From: Capniomyces stellatus
Lineage: Eukaryota; Kickxellomycota; Harpellomycetes; Harpellales; Legeriomycetaceae
Reading direction: 5' to 3'
Assembly (NCBI GenBank): GCA_001661515.1
Contig: LUVW01000013.1
Location: 464,603 to 528,602, forward strand
DNA: 64,000 nt
In this document: positions 21,762 through 34,458 of the stretch, in pieces
Layout of the letters: every line of letters starts with the position of its first letter
How positions within the stretch are numbered: the first letter of the stretch is position 1
Translations under genes and position numbers: made by a program
The notes under the pieces: generated by a model
What the model was told of the DNA's origin: nothing
What the model saw: the letters and a program-made list of their open reading frames with translations, nothing else
Databases searched by the model: none

Positions 21762-22986
21762 TTAGTAGCTACTGTGTTGAGCGCCAGAAACAATGATGGA
21801 TTTATTAGTGAAAGGAATCAAACCTAAATAAATAAATAAAATACACACATACATACATACACGCAGTCCAGTTAGAAACATATTAGGCGTTGACTGGATT
21901 CAAAATATTCCAAACAAAAAGAGCAAAAGCAAAAAAATAAAATAAAGGAAAATGATGAAAAGTAAAATAAAAAAAAACACAGCATTGATAACACAAAGAG
22001 ACAAAAACCGTAATACTAGTTCAGGGTGTAAATAAGAATAATCTTAAATGTAAAAAATAAAGAAAAGGTAATTACCGAATACGCGGGCACGTTTGATAGC
22101 GCTAGAGAGTTTTTTTTGAGACTTTGCAGAAAGACCGGTTTTGCGGCGGGGTAGGATTCTTCCCATGTCGGTTAGGTACTTTGAGAGAAGTTTGGTGTTT
22201 TTGAATTCGACCAAGGGGTCGATTTGGAGCTTTTTGAAAGGGTCAGATTGTTTTGCGGCGTTTGAAGAAAATCTGCTGATTTTCGACTCGTTAAGTTCCC
22301 ATGGGTGATAGGTTCCCTTTGTGTTAAATTTTTTTGTAAAGTAAGCAGCCTCGGCGCCCAAATCTAACAGGGAAAGATAGAGTCCGAGAGATTTGATTAA
22401 AGCGAGAAAGAACAATAGCAATGCTAATAGAAATGATTCTGAGAGGCGAATGCAAGGCATAAAAAAAGTCATGCTGCGGAGCTAACAAAGAAGCAGCGCA
22501 ACAAGGATGCTGTGTGTAACTTACCTTCGTTATTGATTTTTTCTAAAATGTTGCCAAGTTTGACATTGTTCTCCATATTAAAGTAAATGTTGTTGTTTTT
22601 CGAGTCTATACAGAAAGAAAAAAAACAGATTAATTGGCACCAAAAAAGAAAGAAAGAAAAAGAAAAAGAAACGATTAAATTGGTGCTTGCTAGGATCCAG
22701 TTCAGGTTTTTATAGATTTAAGACCAAGAAAATACATTAAAATGAACGGAAACAAACCTTTAGGGTGAGTCACATTTTGAGACTGATCGCTGGCATCAAA
22801 TCTGTTCTTGAATTGGGCTTGAGCTTGGGACTGTTGTCTTGGGTTGATTGATCGATCTAATGAAGGGACTTTTCCGCTGAATTTGTTGGATTCTGAATTG
22901 ACGCCGATTGAAGCAGAAAACAGTCGGGTGGCTGAAGCTGGTTTATTCAAATTCTGGACGATTACTTTTTTGAATAAAGCGTTCAT
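21762..22986 (-). CDS. Mitochondrial ribosomal protein bS18m
   Basis: Minus-strand exons 22986-22758, 22605-22525, 22363-22076, 21823-21762, 219 aa; all junctions fall after the first base of a codon. bS18m is a platform protein of the mitochondrial small subunit (yeast Rsm18). The core is recognisable: [20 protein letters not shown], then [20 protein letters not shown] and IKRARVFG, completed by LIPFTNKS from the last exon. The N-terminal ~75 residues are a mitochondrial-type presequence plus a Gln-rich linker. The final exon, found by continuing RVFG|LIPF, is the usual bS18 C-terminal end. Confidence 0.9.
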
Positions 22987-23450
22987 TGTTTATTTCTAGT
23001 TGGATTGGATTTGATCGGGTGTATTTTTGTTTCTTTTTATTGTTAAAAAGTAAATAGTTGGTATTGCTGGAATAAAAAGTGCTTGATTAATCTACAAACT
23101 CAATTAATTATTTTAAAAAGTAAGTTTATTATTTTTTTTATGTCTTTAAACTAACAGCAAGTAAAAAAAAAAAAATTAAAGTAAATTAAAGAAATAAAGT
23201 GGTTATTTGATCTTGGGGTTTTTTTTGATATTGATAATAGAATAACCCAGCCAATTATACTGATCAATTATTCAGTTTTTTTAAATGTTGATATTGCAAA
23301 CTTTTAATACAAAAAGCTAATGACGAAGATTAAAAGCGAAAAAGGTTAAAATCGAATAAAAAGTATAAAATCAAATAAAATCAAACAGTAAAAAAGATCC
23401 AACTACTCAAAACTAGAAAGATTGGTAATGTAAAGGGCAAAGAAGAGATA
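22987..23450. other. Intergenic, AT-rich
   Basis: Tandem spacer between COG1 (ending at 23451) and the start of bS18m, both on the minus strand. A- and T-runs only; no feature recognised. Confidence 0.4.
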
Positions 23451-26400
23451 TTAAGCATGGAATAAAGTTGGTAAACTGGATAGAAAACCAAGATGCAAAG
23501 AAAACATGCGATTAGAACACTGAACCAGCCTCAAGACGTCTTGTCTGTGTTCACCCGAATCAAACAGTTTCTTGATATAAGCACCAACACTCTTGATCAA
23601 ATATTTACACTCACCAGATAACTCGGAAAAAACCAGCAGATTATCCAAAAGAGCCAAGGTGCTGGGAAATAGAGGTGCTGAGCTGCGAGGCTTTTCGGGG
23701 TCAAGCGAGCCAAAAAAGCATATGAAGGTTGCCAAGTAGGCAATATCAACAGCCAGCTGAGAAACAGTTTGACTTAGAGAGAAATCCACGTTGATTGTAG
23801 CCGGACTATCACTAGTATTATCACTAGTATTATCACTGGTATTATCACTGGTAAGGCCGATACTCTTGATGAGTTTAGACGCCTTGTCATCGAGCTGCGG
23901 AGTCAACAGATCAGCAAGTTTGCAGCAAATATGGCTTAATTGGGTGAGATTTTTCTTGAAAAACAGTTTTGCACGAACATCACTGACCAAATTTAAAAGC
24001 AGCTCGACCAACTGAGGCGACGGAGCATATCCACAAAGGTCAAAATCAGCACTGGCAATAGAGTTCGGAGTTGGTGTTAGTTCTGATTTTAATGTTTGGA
24101 CAGAAATTGACCAGAGCTTGAGCTGGCTGAACTGGGCAAGTTTGTCTGTTCTGGAGCCCAAAGTTGGACCCACAGAAGTGGCAGGGGCTATGGTGGGAGT
24201 TTGGGTTTCCAACAACAGCCTTTCGTAAGCATCAATTGGGTTTGCTGATGGTTTACTACCGAGAGAAGACAGGTAGTTTCTTGCCACAGATCGGTAATCG
24301 GCACGGGATTTGGGCTTGGCGGCAGATTGTGGGCCACCAGTGCCAGCTAGGGGATATATCACACCAAACAGCCCAAAGTAGCTATCGGAAATCCAGTTTG
24401 ACCAGTGCGCTGACAGCAAGCCAAATGCTTTTTTCAGCTGCCAGTCAAGTCTTCTAGCCAACTTGGCAGCATTATCCGCATTCTCGTCTTTGATGTTTAA
24501 TAGCTGCAGCATGGCTGTGTTCTCATGTCTGCCTTCAGCACTGTACTTTTCGTACTCTGCAACCGAGGTCACTGCAGCATTTTCGAGCTTTATCATTGGT
24601 CTCAAGTAGATCGAAACAAAGTTAGCAAAGTGGCCAAGCAGCAAAGTACTCGATAGCTTCTGCGGTAACACTGGTGGCGATAGCAGTGAGCTTCCAGGTC
24701 TGTGTATGGGTCTAGAACGGCCCTCTTGGCCACCAAGCTCAAGGCTGGCACATTCAACCAAGGGGTTTATTGTTGTTGTGAGGTCGTCTGTGATCCTTCC
24801 AACAAGCGTCATGAACAAATCTACGGTTTTGCCAGCAACACAATGTACATCCTCTTTCCTAACAATTCCCATCTCAGCCAACCTTAGCTGCGAGTACGTC
24901 CAGCTGTTGGCATCTCTTAGAGCACAGTCTGAACATCTTTTAAAGGCATCAGCTACTTGACCTACTGGCTCAGGCACCGAGAAAAGCGCTTTTCCTACCA
25001 AACTTTTCATAGCCATCAATGTCTCGTAATGCTTAAACTCGTTCTTTGCCATCCTACCCTCGTCACGCCCTAAACACCCGCTGCGATCCATACGCTGGGC
25101 CTGGCTACTATACCCTAGTCCTAAGCCGCCATCCAAGCTTGCCCGATCAACTCCAATAGCTTCCTTTGCGTTCTTCCACGCAAAGTCTCCAACATTCACG
25201 TCCACTGCCGTATTATTGGCCCTTCCCAGCCCCACACTTTCAGGGTTTGAAAAAGTCCTAAATTCAGAAAAGTCGCTACTGGCTTTGTCTTGCCGCCCAG
25301 TCTGACTGGCCCCTTTCGCCACCTGGCTTAGCTTAACCCACTTGTCTATCGACTCAGCCGAAAGCTCATACACTCCTTTAGTCAGCCGATCCTCAATTGT
25401 CGATACGGCATGTCTTTTCAAAACAGCTGAAACTACCGACGCATACAGATCCTTCAGCTGGCCCAGGCTCTGTCTATGCGTGTCCTCACTCGGGGTTTTA
25501 CCTTCTAGATATCCATAGAATCCCATGTACTGAATACATTCAACCGCCTGCTTCCATTCCTGACTGCCAAACACATCCCCGTTCTCACTAATCCCGCTAC
25601 TACCGCTTGACTGCTTTCTAGTTGTATCTAGCCCTTGCCCTTCTCTAGTGGCCATTAGATCCAGCATAATCAACCCTGTTTGACCAGCACTTACCCTGTT
25701 CTTGTCCAATGCAGACTCAATCTTCAGCTCCAGCTCCTGAACTGCTACACAGTGCCATTTTTGCCAAGCCTCCACGCACTCTTTAGCTATCATTTCAGAC
25801 ATACTGGCGTGCTCACCACCTACTCCAGGTCTGTCCATACACATCAACAGCTGCTGAACTACCTCGGCAATGTTTAGCCCACTCGACTCAGAAGTTTCTA
25901 ACGTCCACGCCTTTGGAAACCCTAAGAAACTCAAATCCACCCTGAAATTTTGAACCGATTTTGGAAGAAAGTGCCCAAGTTGGTACCCCGCCGAAATACC
26001 TACTCCTACTCCTACTCCTACTCCAGCTCCAGCTCCAGTTCCAGTCCCTAATCCTAAGCCTGACCCCAATCCCAATCCTGGTCCCATAATCCCATCCTCT
26101 TTAATCCACCTTGTTATTCCACTAAACAATGTACTTCTTCTGCGTATTCCTCTGGACATTGACAACGACCTCCCCCCTGCTGAACTCCTTTTCTCTTCAC
26201 TCAATCTTGCTTCTATTCCTCTTGATCCTTTTTCGCTATCCTTCCAGTTAATTTTTGATGTAATGTTAATTCCTGATGCAAAGTTTGCCAACTGTCCCAC
26301 TATATATGATACGTTGATTTTCACCACTTGCTTCTCTCCTTCCGCTCCCACTCCCGCCTCAGCCTCTAGCCCTAACCCTAACCCTAGCCCCAGATTCAGG

Positions 26401-28263
26401 TCCAGCTCCTCTTCCTGAACACCAAATATTCCAACAAACTCCCTAGTTACGTTGGCCACCATTTCAACTGCCGAGCTTATATTCTTTGTTATCTCTTTAA
26501 TAGCTTCACATCCATAATCATACCCATACCCATAACCATACCCATCGTCATCGCTATAAGCATAGTCGTAGCCATAGTCATAGCCATAACCACCACCCCC
26601 GCCATCTGTCCCTTGTTTGCCCAACAGTCCTATCCCTCCTCCTACCTTCCTTCCCCCATTTTCATCAAGTGTCTTTAACTTCTTTTGCAGCTTTTCGTGC
26701 CAGAATGCCAAATACTCCTCACTAACTTCCCCAACGCTCTTTTGTTCCAGCATCACTATTCCACATATCGCCCCCACTATGCTCGTCCTTTTACCGGTTT
26801 CTATCTCATTCCTGATATACTCTCGGCATTTGCTCGCTATCTGGTCTCGAAGTGCCCATACTATAGCCCACTGTCGGTCAATCACTGGAAACTCTTCCAG
26901 CAGATTCTTCCCACTTTTGCTCTTGCTCTTACTCTTAGTCTTACTCTTGTTTTTATTTATGTCTTTGTTTGTGTCCCTAGTGTTACTGCTACTTTTGCCA
27001 TTGATTGATGCCCCCACTTCACATCCTTTGTATCCTTTGCCCGTACCCCCATGTTCTTCATCCATATCGCCCTTCACTAAGCACGAGTAAACATGTTGTG
27101 CTAGCAAAAACACTAATGCTGCTTGCATATGTTTGTTTTTTTCCAAAAACTGCCAAATCTAGTGTTTTAAATCATTCATTTCAGCCAATTTTATTTCAAT
27201 GTTTCAATTCGCCTTCTATAACCGTCCCTGTCCTGGCTCAACTCTATAAAACCCTTCTATTGATATTTCTGCATACAATTGCACATATATCATACTTACT
27301 TGTTCAGCACTATCTGTTAGAATCTTAATTTGCGCTGCCACCATACACATCTCTGCTTTTTTACTTGTCTCGGGTTGCCCAAGGTTAGGCTTCCTTGTCT
27401 CTATTTAACACAACCAGTCCCAGTACATCAAGTTTTATTGCTTTTCTCACTAGGTAAAATCATATCTGCTTCAATCTATTGAGCATAACATACCTTGGTT
27501 TGCCAAACTGAACGTTGAATCTATCATTCTCGCATTCTTTACCACCATCTCCCTTAAAATCTTCAGCTTGTTTTTGGTTGCCTGAGTTTCTGCTTTCAAC
27601 TTTTTCGATGCCTTTGCTGATTCTAGCCATATTTGATAATTGGTCCTATTTTTTGTTTTGTTTTGAATTATCAGCCCGTTTTATTCTGCTTTTCTCGCTT
27701 TCAGCATTTTGTTTTGCTTTGCTTCCCATCCCATCCTTATTCTCGACCTCAGCCTCAGCCTCAGCCTCAAATTCAAATTCAAATTCAACAAAATCACCCA
27801 AATAATGTGTCAAACATTTTACGACAAGTCATGTCTTTTTCTACTCTTTTATCTCTCTTCAACTCACCTTATTATCCCCTGTATTTCAGCTGACGTATCC
27901 ATTATCTCCTTCCTATAATTTTCGTTTATTGCCAACTCTGCTCATTATTACTCCGCCCACAACATGACATATACATACCACTTTGTAAAACACAAACTGT
28001 AATACTAACCTCAAGTCGCTCTCGACTGTCATAACTTCATTCGCGCTCTTCTCTGCGAATATTTTTTGGACTTTGTTCTCAAATTGCTTATCTGCTATTT
28101 GACTTATCCTCTCAATATCATCGATCCCTCCCTCCGCTCTGCTACTGTCACGAAGAACCCTCTGCGTCTTACTACTGTAAATAGCTCCATGCTGCCTCTT
28201 ATTCACCGCTGATTTCGGAAAGCTAGTTTTCAGCTCTTTACTTTCTGACCCTACGCTTGCCAT
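23451..28263 (-). CDS. COG1: Conserved oligomeric Golgi complex subunit 1 (COG1)
   Basis: Five exons on the minus strand: 28263-28010, 27912-27868, 27645-27494, 27400-27300, 27158-23451; 1419 aa. COG1 is the lobe-linking subunit of the COG tether for retrograde intra-Golgi traffic. Support: an N-terminal Vps51-like helix (FENKVQKIFAEKSANEVMTV), then MVAAQIKILTDSAEQ|IWQFLEKNKHMQAALVFLLAQH across the last junction, and EFPVIDRQWAIVWALRDQI, all in the order found in human COG1. The first four exons are short and were placed by phase and family order; exon 2 (45 nt) is the least certain. The gene is much longer than the usual 800-1000 aa because of low-complexity inserts at about residues 254-267, 374-400, 437-449, 542-572 and 1287-1301. 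Confidence 0.85.
23805..23851 (-). repeat. Repeat encoding NTSD units in COG1
   Basis: Three to four 12-nt units in frame in COG1 encode tandem Asp-Asn-Thr-Ser. Units differ by a single T/G change. Confidence 0.8.
25990..26085 (-). repeat. Hexanucleotide repeats encoding Gly-Leu/Gly-Ala/Gly-Val
   Basis: Hexamer repeats in frame in COG1 encode alternating Gly with Leu, Thr, Ala and then Val. Related arrays at 26363-26400 (Gly-Leu) and 26511-26590 (Gly-Tyr/Asp-Tyr) show the same six-base period. Confidence 0.8.
27744..27791. repeat. Hexanucleotide repeat inside COG1 intron 2
   Basis: Tandem CTCAGC units followed by AAATTC units within the predicted second intron of COG1, with the same six-base period as the coding arrays of that gene. 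Confidence 0.75.
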
Positions 28264-29274
28264 CTTGTCATTTCCTTTCTTGGCCCTCTTGTTTATATTT
28301 CTTTGCTTTAAGTGTTTTTAAATTCTGTCTCAAATTAAAGATGCGCGTGTCTATTAAAGAGCATGCTCAACCTAATACACATCTAGCGTCTGAGTTTCAT
28401 TATTCTTGCCTTTGCTTATTTAGAACAGCAATTAACTTTAAATGCATTTAGCTATTGTACTCTGGGTTAAAGTAAATCAACATTTCTATTGGCCCAAAAC
28501 ATACGAGAATTAATTGACCAACTTGTTTGCCTATTTTCAGTCCAGCTTGGTTCGCTTCCAATTCTACTTAAATAGAACAATTTAAAGCGAGAAGATTACT
28601 TTAAAAAAAAATCCAAAATGTTTGGTCAATGGAAAGCAAGTAAACAAAGCTATTGAATCATAATCCCGAAAGGCTTAAGAAATTGGTATAAAAAAAAAAA
28701 ATTGAAAAAAAAAAATCGGAGGGTATTTGTGTTTAATCAAGAGTTCGGAGATTATTTACAAACGCAATGTGAGGTTTTTTTTTAAACAATTATTAGAAAA
28801 TCCAGCCAAGAACATACTATAATTTGCTAATATTTGATAACAAAAAAAATGCTCACCAAAGAAAACACTTTACTGTTCAAATAATACAGCCTATACACTA
28901 TTTACACCAACACTTGGGGTAAGTGGAAATTTCGATAAAGATCCATCCTTTCTAAATATTCGGTTACATAATAGTGACAAAAAGTAGTGGTGTTAATTGC
29001 AAGGCAACTCGCGCAACAACTCTTGAAATTATCAGTGCTTATAGCCTTTTATTATAATACATTTTGTTTTAGGGTTTCCTTGACTTTAAAACACCAGATC
29101 AAACAAGTCTCTATTTTCTTAGCACTATATTCACAAGGCTTGAAATCTAGATTCGAACATTGTTTTCTTGAAAATTCGTGCTCAATCCCAAAAAAATAAA
29201 TAAAGACCAACTAGCGCCTTATTTTTACCAAAGATCAATAAATAGCAAAAGAAAAATAAATAACAAAGCTAAAA
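28264..29274. other. Intergenic, divergent promoters
   Basis: Divergent spacer of COG1 and GET3. Only short frames; A-runs near 28690-28720. No RNA gene seen. Confidence 0.4.
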
Positions 29275-31001
29275 ATGTCAGATGAAGAATTCCAACCACT
29301 TGAGCCATCTCTGCAGAATGTTTTGGATCAGGACACACTACAATGGGTATTTGTAGGAGGAAAGGGAGGAGTAGGGAAAACAACAACAAGGTAAGAACCC
29401 CCGAATCGCATATACATGTATATTCCATTGTTGCGTTTATACTACACACTGCACCTTTCTCGGAGCTCTTGGAGATTCCAATAGCAAGCATTGGTGGAAG
29501 TTTGTGTGAAAGTATGTTTATAAGCAAAAGCAAACAACGTATACGTCCAACAGATCGAGCGAATGATAAAAAAAAGGAGGTGGTATTAACGGTATCATGA
29601 TAATTACTAATAAAATAGTTGTTCATTGGCTATCCAAATGGCCAAAGTACGTAAAAGCGTGCTGTTGATATCGACGGATCCAGCCCATAACTTGTCGGAT
29701 GCATTTGGACAGAAGTTTTCGAAAACGCCAACTTTAGTCAACAACATTGACAATCTTTACTGCATGGTAAAACCCCAACTAAATCAAACTCAAACTAAAA
29801 ACCAAAACCAGAACTGTATTTTAATGTTAAAAAGAACAGGCTTGAGCGTGTTTAGAATGGTGATCAAACTAACTGTTGATAAACTGATAAAATAGGAAAT
29901 TGATCCTACCGGCAGTATCCAAGAAATGCTTGAAAACTGTAAGTGGTGTTTGAACTTTACTTTTTTTTTTTTGTATTTTTTTTATATTTGAATGGAAGTG
30001 TATAGTTTTTATAGCTGAAATGGAAAAACAACACAATTTTGATATTTGGTTTGATCTAAACAAAATGATGTTTTTTGATAGCTGAGAATGGAGCGATGAG
30101 CTCGATTATGCAGGATTTGGCTTTTGCTATTCCTGGGGTTGACGAGGCTATGGGATTTGCAGAAGTTATGAAGTAAGCTACGCAATATATTTTTTGGAAT
30201 GGCAAAACGTTCAGTTTAGTTTTAAAATGTGATATTTTGAAATTTTGATATTGTGACCTTGTGACATGGTGTTGAAAGTATTTTGGATGATATAATGAAA
30301 TGATTCTAGGTTGGTAAAATCAATGGAATACTCGTGCATTATTTTCGACACTGCGCCAACAGGACACACACTTAGATTCCTGTCGTTCCCAACAGTTCTT
30401 GAGAAGGCATTGTCTAAGGTTTCACAGCTTTCGGGTAGATTTGGGCCGATGGTTCAGCAGGTAAACACACAAATACTGGCTATTTTTTTTTTAAACTTGT
30501 CATTGTTGTTTATATATCAGGTGTGTTGACCAACTGATTAGACAAATTAAGCAAATGATTTTCCTACTTTAGATGTCGGGCATGATGGGAGTAAATGCTG
30601 ACCAGGAGGACATGTTTTCAAAGCTTGAGAGCATGAGGGCTGTGATTAACGAAGTGAATAAGCAGTTCCAAGACCCAAACAAAACGACGTTTATTTGCGT
30701 GTGCATTTCTGAGTTTTTATCCCTTTACGAAACCGAACGATTGATCCAGGAACTGACAGCAGATAACATCGATACCCACAACATTGTTGTTAATCAGCTG
30801 TTATTCCCACCTGAGAAATCAGCTTGCGAGCAGTGCTTGGTTCGTCAAAAGATGCAGCAGAAATATCTGGACCAGATCAACGATCTGTACGAGGATTTCC
30901 ATGTCACCAAGTTGCCTTTGCTTACCAACGAAGTCCGAGGTGTAGAGAATCTTGAAAAGTTTTCTAAAATGCTGGTTACCCCGTTTAAAAAAACCAATTA
31001 A
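29275..31001 (+). CDS. GET3: Get3 / Asna1 ATPase for tail-anchored proteins
   Basis: Six exons: 29275-29390, 29619-29766, 29896-29938, 30082-30172, 30310-30460, 30573-31001; 325 aa. Get3 is the cytosolic homodimeric ATPase that receives tail-anchored proteins and delivers them to the Get1/Get2 receptor at the ER. The deviant Walker [13 protein letters not shown] (about 28-39) is completed across the first intron. The following blocks are present: [20 protein letters not shown], the A-motif [15 protein letters not shown], and the zinc/dimer motif Cys268-x-x-Cys271. Length matches the family (about 330-350). All junctions restore family sequence exactly. Confidence 0.97.
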
Positions 31002-31453
31002 TTTAGCCAAGTAAAAGCAATGTTGATCAATAAATTACGATCGCCTAGTGAGAAGTTTTTTTTTTTTTTGTTTTCTTGTTTTTTGTTTTCTTGTTTTCCG
31101 TTATTTTTCTTCTTTCTTTTTTCTTCATATGATTTATATAAATATAAATACATTCGTACAGTTTTTTTCACTGTTTTTCACCCTCACTGTTGGTTCGCTT
31201 TATTGTAGTTTACTTTTCTAAACAAAGAGACAAAGCTGTTGACAGGAGAAAGCTGAGTTATAGTGGCAATAATAGTCGTAGCTGGATAATAGATTATTTC
31301 CAAGTGTAAAAGAAAAGCAAATAATTAAGAGTTTAAACGTTTATAATTATTTATAACCAACTTGTTGGTGGAAAAGGGCGGAAAATAAACTAGAGATATT
31401 TCAATAGTAAAAAGTAACAACAAAAAAAATAATCTAGAGTAAAAAAACTAGAG
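31002..31453. other. Convergent 3' region
   Basis: Between GET3 and the convergent DAHP synthase gene; T-rich, nothing recognised. Confidence 0.4.
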
Positions 31454-33012
31454 CTATTTTTCAAACTGCTTTGAGATCATAAATGCAATATCGAGACTTT
31501 GAAGGTAGTTTAATCGGGGGTCGCAGAATGACTGGTAGTTTTTAGGTAGGTCCTCAGCCTCGATGTGCATGGATCCACCTGTACATTCGGTAACATGATC
31601 GCCGGTGAGTTCCAGATGGATGCCGTTGAGACGAGAGTTTAGCTGTTGGTGGATGCTGATGTTTCGGCTGATTTCTGTTACAATGTTTTGGTAGTCACGG
31701 GTTTTGTATCCTCCTGGAGCAGAGGCTGTGTTTCCGTGGCAAGGATCGCAGCACCAAACCACACAATGTCTGGTGTTTTGAACAGCCTTGATGTGCGCTG
31801 GCAAGAACTTTTCAACCTTGTCGGCTCCATAACGACTGATTAGAGTTACTCTTCCAGCAACAAAGTCGGGGTCCAAGATATCCAGAATCCTAACCAGCTC
31901 TTCAGCCTCCATTGAGGGTCCCACCTTCACCCCAATTGGGTTTTTGATTCCTCTAAAGTACTCGACGTGTGCCCCACCGATCTGACGTGTTCTGTCGCCA
32001 ATCCACAAGTAGTGCGATGACAGGTTGTAGAAGCTGGTGTCCGAGCTGTTCTGCCTGCTCATCTTAACCATATCATCTTTGTTTCCAAACGAAATCGAGT
32101 TTCTGGTTATTCCTGGGGATGAGGTTCCACTTCGCTTGGCCTCTGATGTTACTGGAACTGTCATTGCCTCTTCATATTCCAACATCAACCCTTCGTGTGA
32201 CATGTAAAAGTCAATCGATTTCAAGTCTGGTGTCACGTTATCAACTCCAATTGTCCTCATAAAGTCAAACGAGTCCGCCAGCTTGTTGATGATATCCTTG
32301 TATTCTGCCCTAATGTCCTCGCTCTTTACCCAGTCCAGGTTCCACTTTTGTGGGAAATGCAAATCTGCAAAATCCGAGCTCAGCAGACTTCTTACATAGT
32401 TGATTGTTGCCGCTGAATGAAAGTACGACTGCAGTAATCTATCTGGATCTGCATCTCTGTCGCCGGCGTCCATTCCATTTATGCTTTCTCCCCTAAAAGT
32501 CAACACCTCTTTCCCATCAACAACCTCTGTGCTTGACGAACGCGGCTTTGCGTACTGACCTCCCATGCGTGCTATTCTGACAATTGGAACTCTCATTCCC
32601 CAGATCATTACCAAACTCATTTGTAAAAGTATCTTGATCTTGTCTTGGATCTGTCCTGAGCTGCACCCTGCAAACGTCTCGGCACAGTCTCCTCCCTGAA
32701 GCAAAAATGCCTCACCCCTCGACACTTTTGCAAGTTGCGCATTTAACTTGTCAATCTATTTTTTTTTATTACCCACACCAATTAAACTATTGCTAAACTT
32801 AAAATAACCTGCTTCGCAGCTCTACATTCCCTCTACACAGCTTCTCTCCACCAGCTCCCACTTACCTCTGTTGGCGATACCAATGGAGGCAACGCGTTTA
32901 TCTTTTCAAGCACGCTTTTGAGCTTGGCTTGATCCTTGTACTCTACGTCGTGTTTTATGGGCTTTTGGCGCCAGCCATCAAGTGTCCAATCATCTCCTAC
33001 TCTAGATCCCAT
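31454..33012 (-). CDS. Class II 3-deoxy-7-phosphoheptulonate (DAHP) synthase
   Basis: Two exons on the minus strand: 33012-32866 and 32755-31454; 482 aa. The enzyme joins phosphoenolpyruvate and erythrose-4-phosphate in the first shikimate-pathway step. It is the class II (plant, actinobacterial and some fungal) type, unrelated in sequence to yeast Aro3/Aro4. Seen: WTLDGWRQKPIKH in exon 1, then LPPLVSPTE|I across the junction. Exon 2 has LLQGGDCAETF, RIARMGGQYAKPRSS, GVKVGPSM, VWCCDPCHGNT and HLELTGDHVTEC. The metal and substrate residues of these motifs (Cys in GGDCAE; Lys and Arg in AKPRS; His in CHGN; Glu in LELTG) are all present. No mitochondrial presequence is seen. Confidence 0.96.
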
Positions 33013-34292
33013 TATTATCTTATTTTATGTTATACTGTTGCTTATTATTACAATTCGGAATAGATAAAGACCCTTTTTATCTATTTATGTCTGTATGTAT
33101 CTATCTATTTCGCTTGACGGCTTTTCTTTTTTCTTTTTCCGGTTTTTTCTTTAAAAACACTTGTCTGGCTTAAAGTAAGTGCAAAACAGTAAAAGTATAA
33201 CAGTAAAGTATGTCGTGATTTTATAAAAAGAGTATTCAACAGCTATACTTATACCTTTTCATTTCATTTTTTGTCTTCAGTTTTTATGTTCCTTGAGTAA
33301 ATCTAGCAATAAAATCTTTGGATGGAATTAAACTCGTTTTTTTTTTCTTTCCATCAATTTTTTCTTTTATTTTGCTATTCCATTCAACAAAACTCGATTT
33401 ATGACCATTTAACTCTCGAACCCTCCAATCGTTTTTCTGATTTTTCATTTCTCCCGTTCATCGTTAAACTTGGTTGTTTTTTTTGATATGACTAACTTTT
33501 GGGATTGCATTCAAGATTTGCCAACAAACTGTCAAGCCAAAAATAATTATATAATAACGCAGCTTTTATTATCATTATCATTATTGTTGCCGAGCGACTT
33601 TGCCAACCATTATTGGCTTTCTGTACTTTAACACTTACATTTTACTCGCTTGCAAAGTCGGTTGTTTGTTATCGACAAACCAACCTATTTTTTTTTTTGA
33701 TTTTACCTGCGTTTAGGTTGGATTTGCTTACTACTTGTACTTATTTCACAACTTGTGCTATACTCTGCATTCCAACTGCTCCATTTTTTTTATTGATTAG
33801 CTCGTTTTTCTATGACTTTTCTTTCTAAGTTTTCGGGCTTTCATCCAATAAAATCACCTACCTGCCCTTTAATTGCCACTAGTCTAAATGACTAATTTAA
33901 ATCATCCAACTAGTCACTTACTTTTGTTCTTCTCTATCCAGGTATGAGAAAGAAAATGTTGTCCTCCTCAAATGAACAACTTAAACACATGGTTTTATTC
34001 TGTCTTTGTAAATAGATAGACAAACGACATATCCATTAGACACTGCTTTTGGCCGTATTACTACTCTCAACACTGGTATAGTAGACTTGCAAAGCCATAT
34101 TAACACACACTTTCTGAAACTTGACAGTAAAAGCGTCAAAAATATCGGACGCAATCTACCCTCTGCCTTTGATTCTTACCTGCAGCTGCAATAGCCCTAA
34201 AAACCACCCTAAACACTAAATAAAAAATATAACCAAAATAACATGTTAGCTTTAGTTATGCTGTGTACAAAACAACACTAAAAAAAAGTAAT
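33013..34292. other. Intergenic, no supported gene
   Basis: T-rich 1.3-kb stretch upstream of DAHP synthase and the tRNA genes. Only random short frames. Confidence 0.4.
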
Positions 34293-34374
34293 TGCCTAAT
34301 GAGTGGATTGAACACTCGACCTTTGGTTGTCACTGTAGTACAAGACCAACGCTCTACCACTGAGCTAATCAGGC
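34293..34374 (-). tRNA. tRNA-Thr(UGU) with an intron of about 10 nt
   Basis: On the minus strand a full cloverleaf can be drawn: acceptor GCCTGAT/ATTAGGC (one G-U pair), D arm GCTC/GAGC, anticodon stem TTGGT/ACCAA, T arm GAGTG/CACTC with loop TTCAATC. The anticodon loop is 17 nt rather than 7. Placing the standard intron after base 37 leaves a loop with anticodon TGT (Thr, ACA codons) and an intron of 10 nt. Discriminator A at 34293. Confidence 0.9.
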
Positions 34375-34385
34375 TAAATCCTAAA

Positions 34386-34458
34386 TGCCTTCTATCGGAA
34401 TTGAACCGATGACCTTCTGCTTACTAGGCAGACGCTCTGCCAACTGAGCCAAGAAGGC
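34386..34458 (-). tRNA. tRNA-Thr(AGU)
   Basis: Intronless cloverleaf on the minus strand: acceptor GCCTTCT/AGAAGGC, D arm GCTC/GAGC, anticodon stem TCTGC/GCAGA with loop CTAGTAA (anticodon AGT, Thr), T arm ATCGG/CCGAT with loop TTCAATT. Eleven bases separate it from the other tRNA-Thr on the same strand. Confidence 0.93.

Noticed and set aside
23451..27146. Reading the 1231-codon frame as a complete gene
   Set aside because: It starts with TTG in this frame, and family sequence continues upstream through four short exons, so it is only the last exon of COG1.
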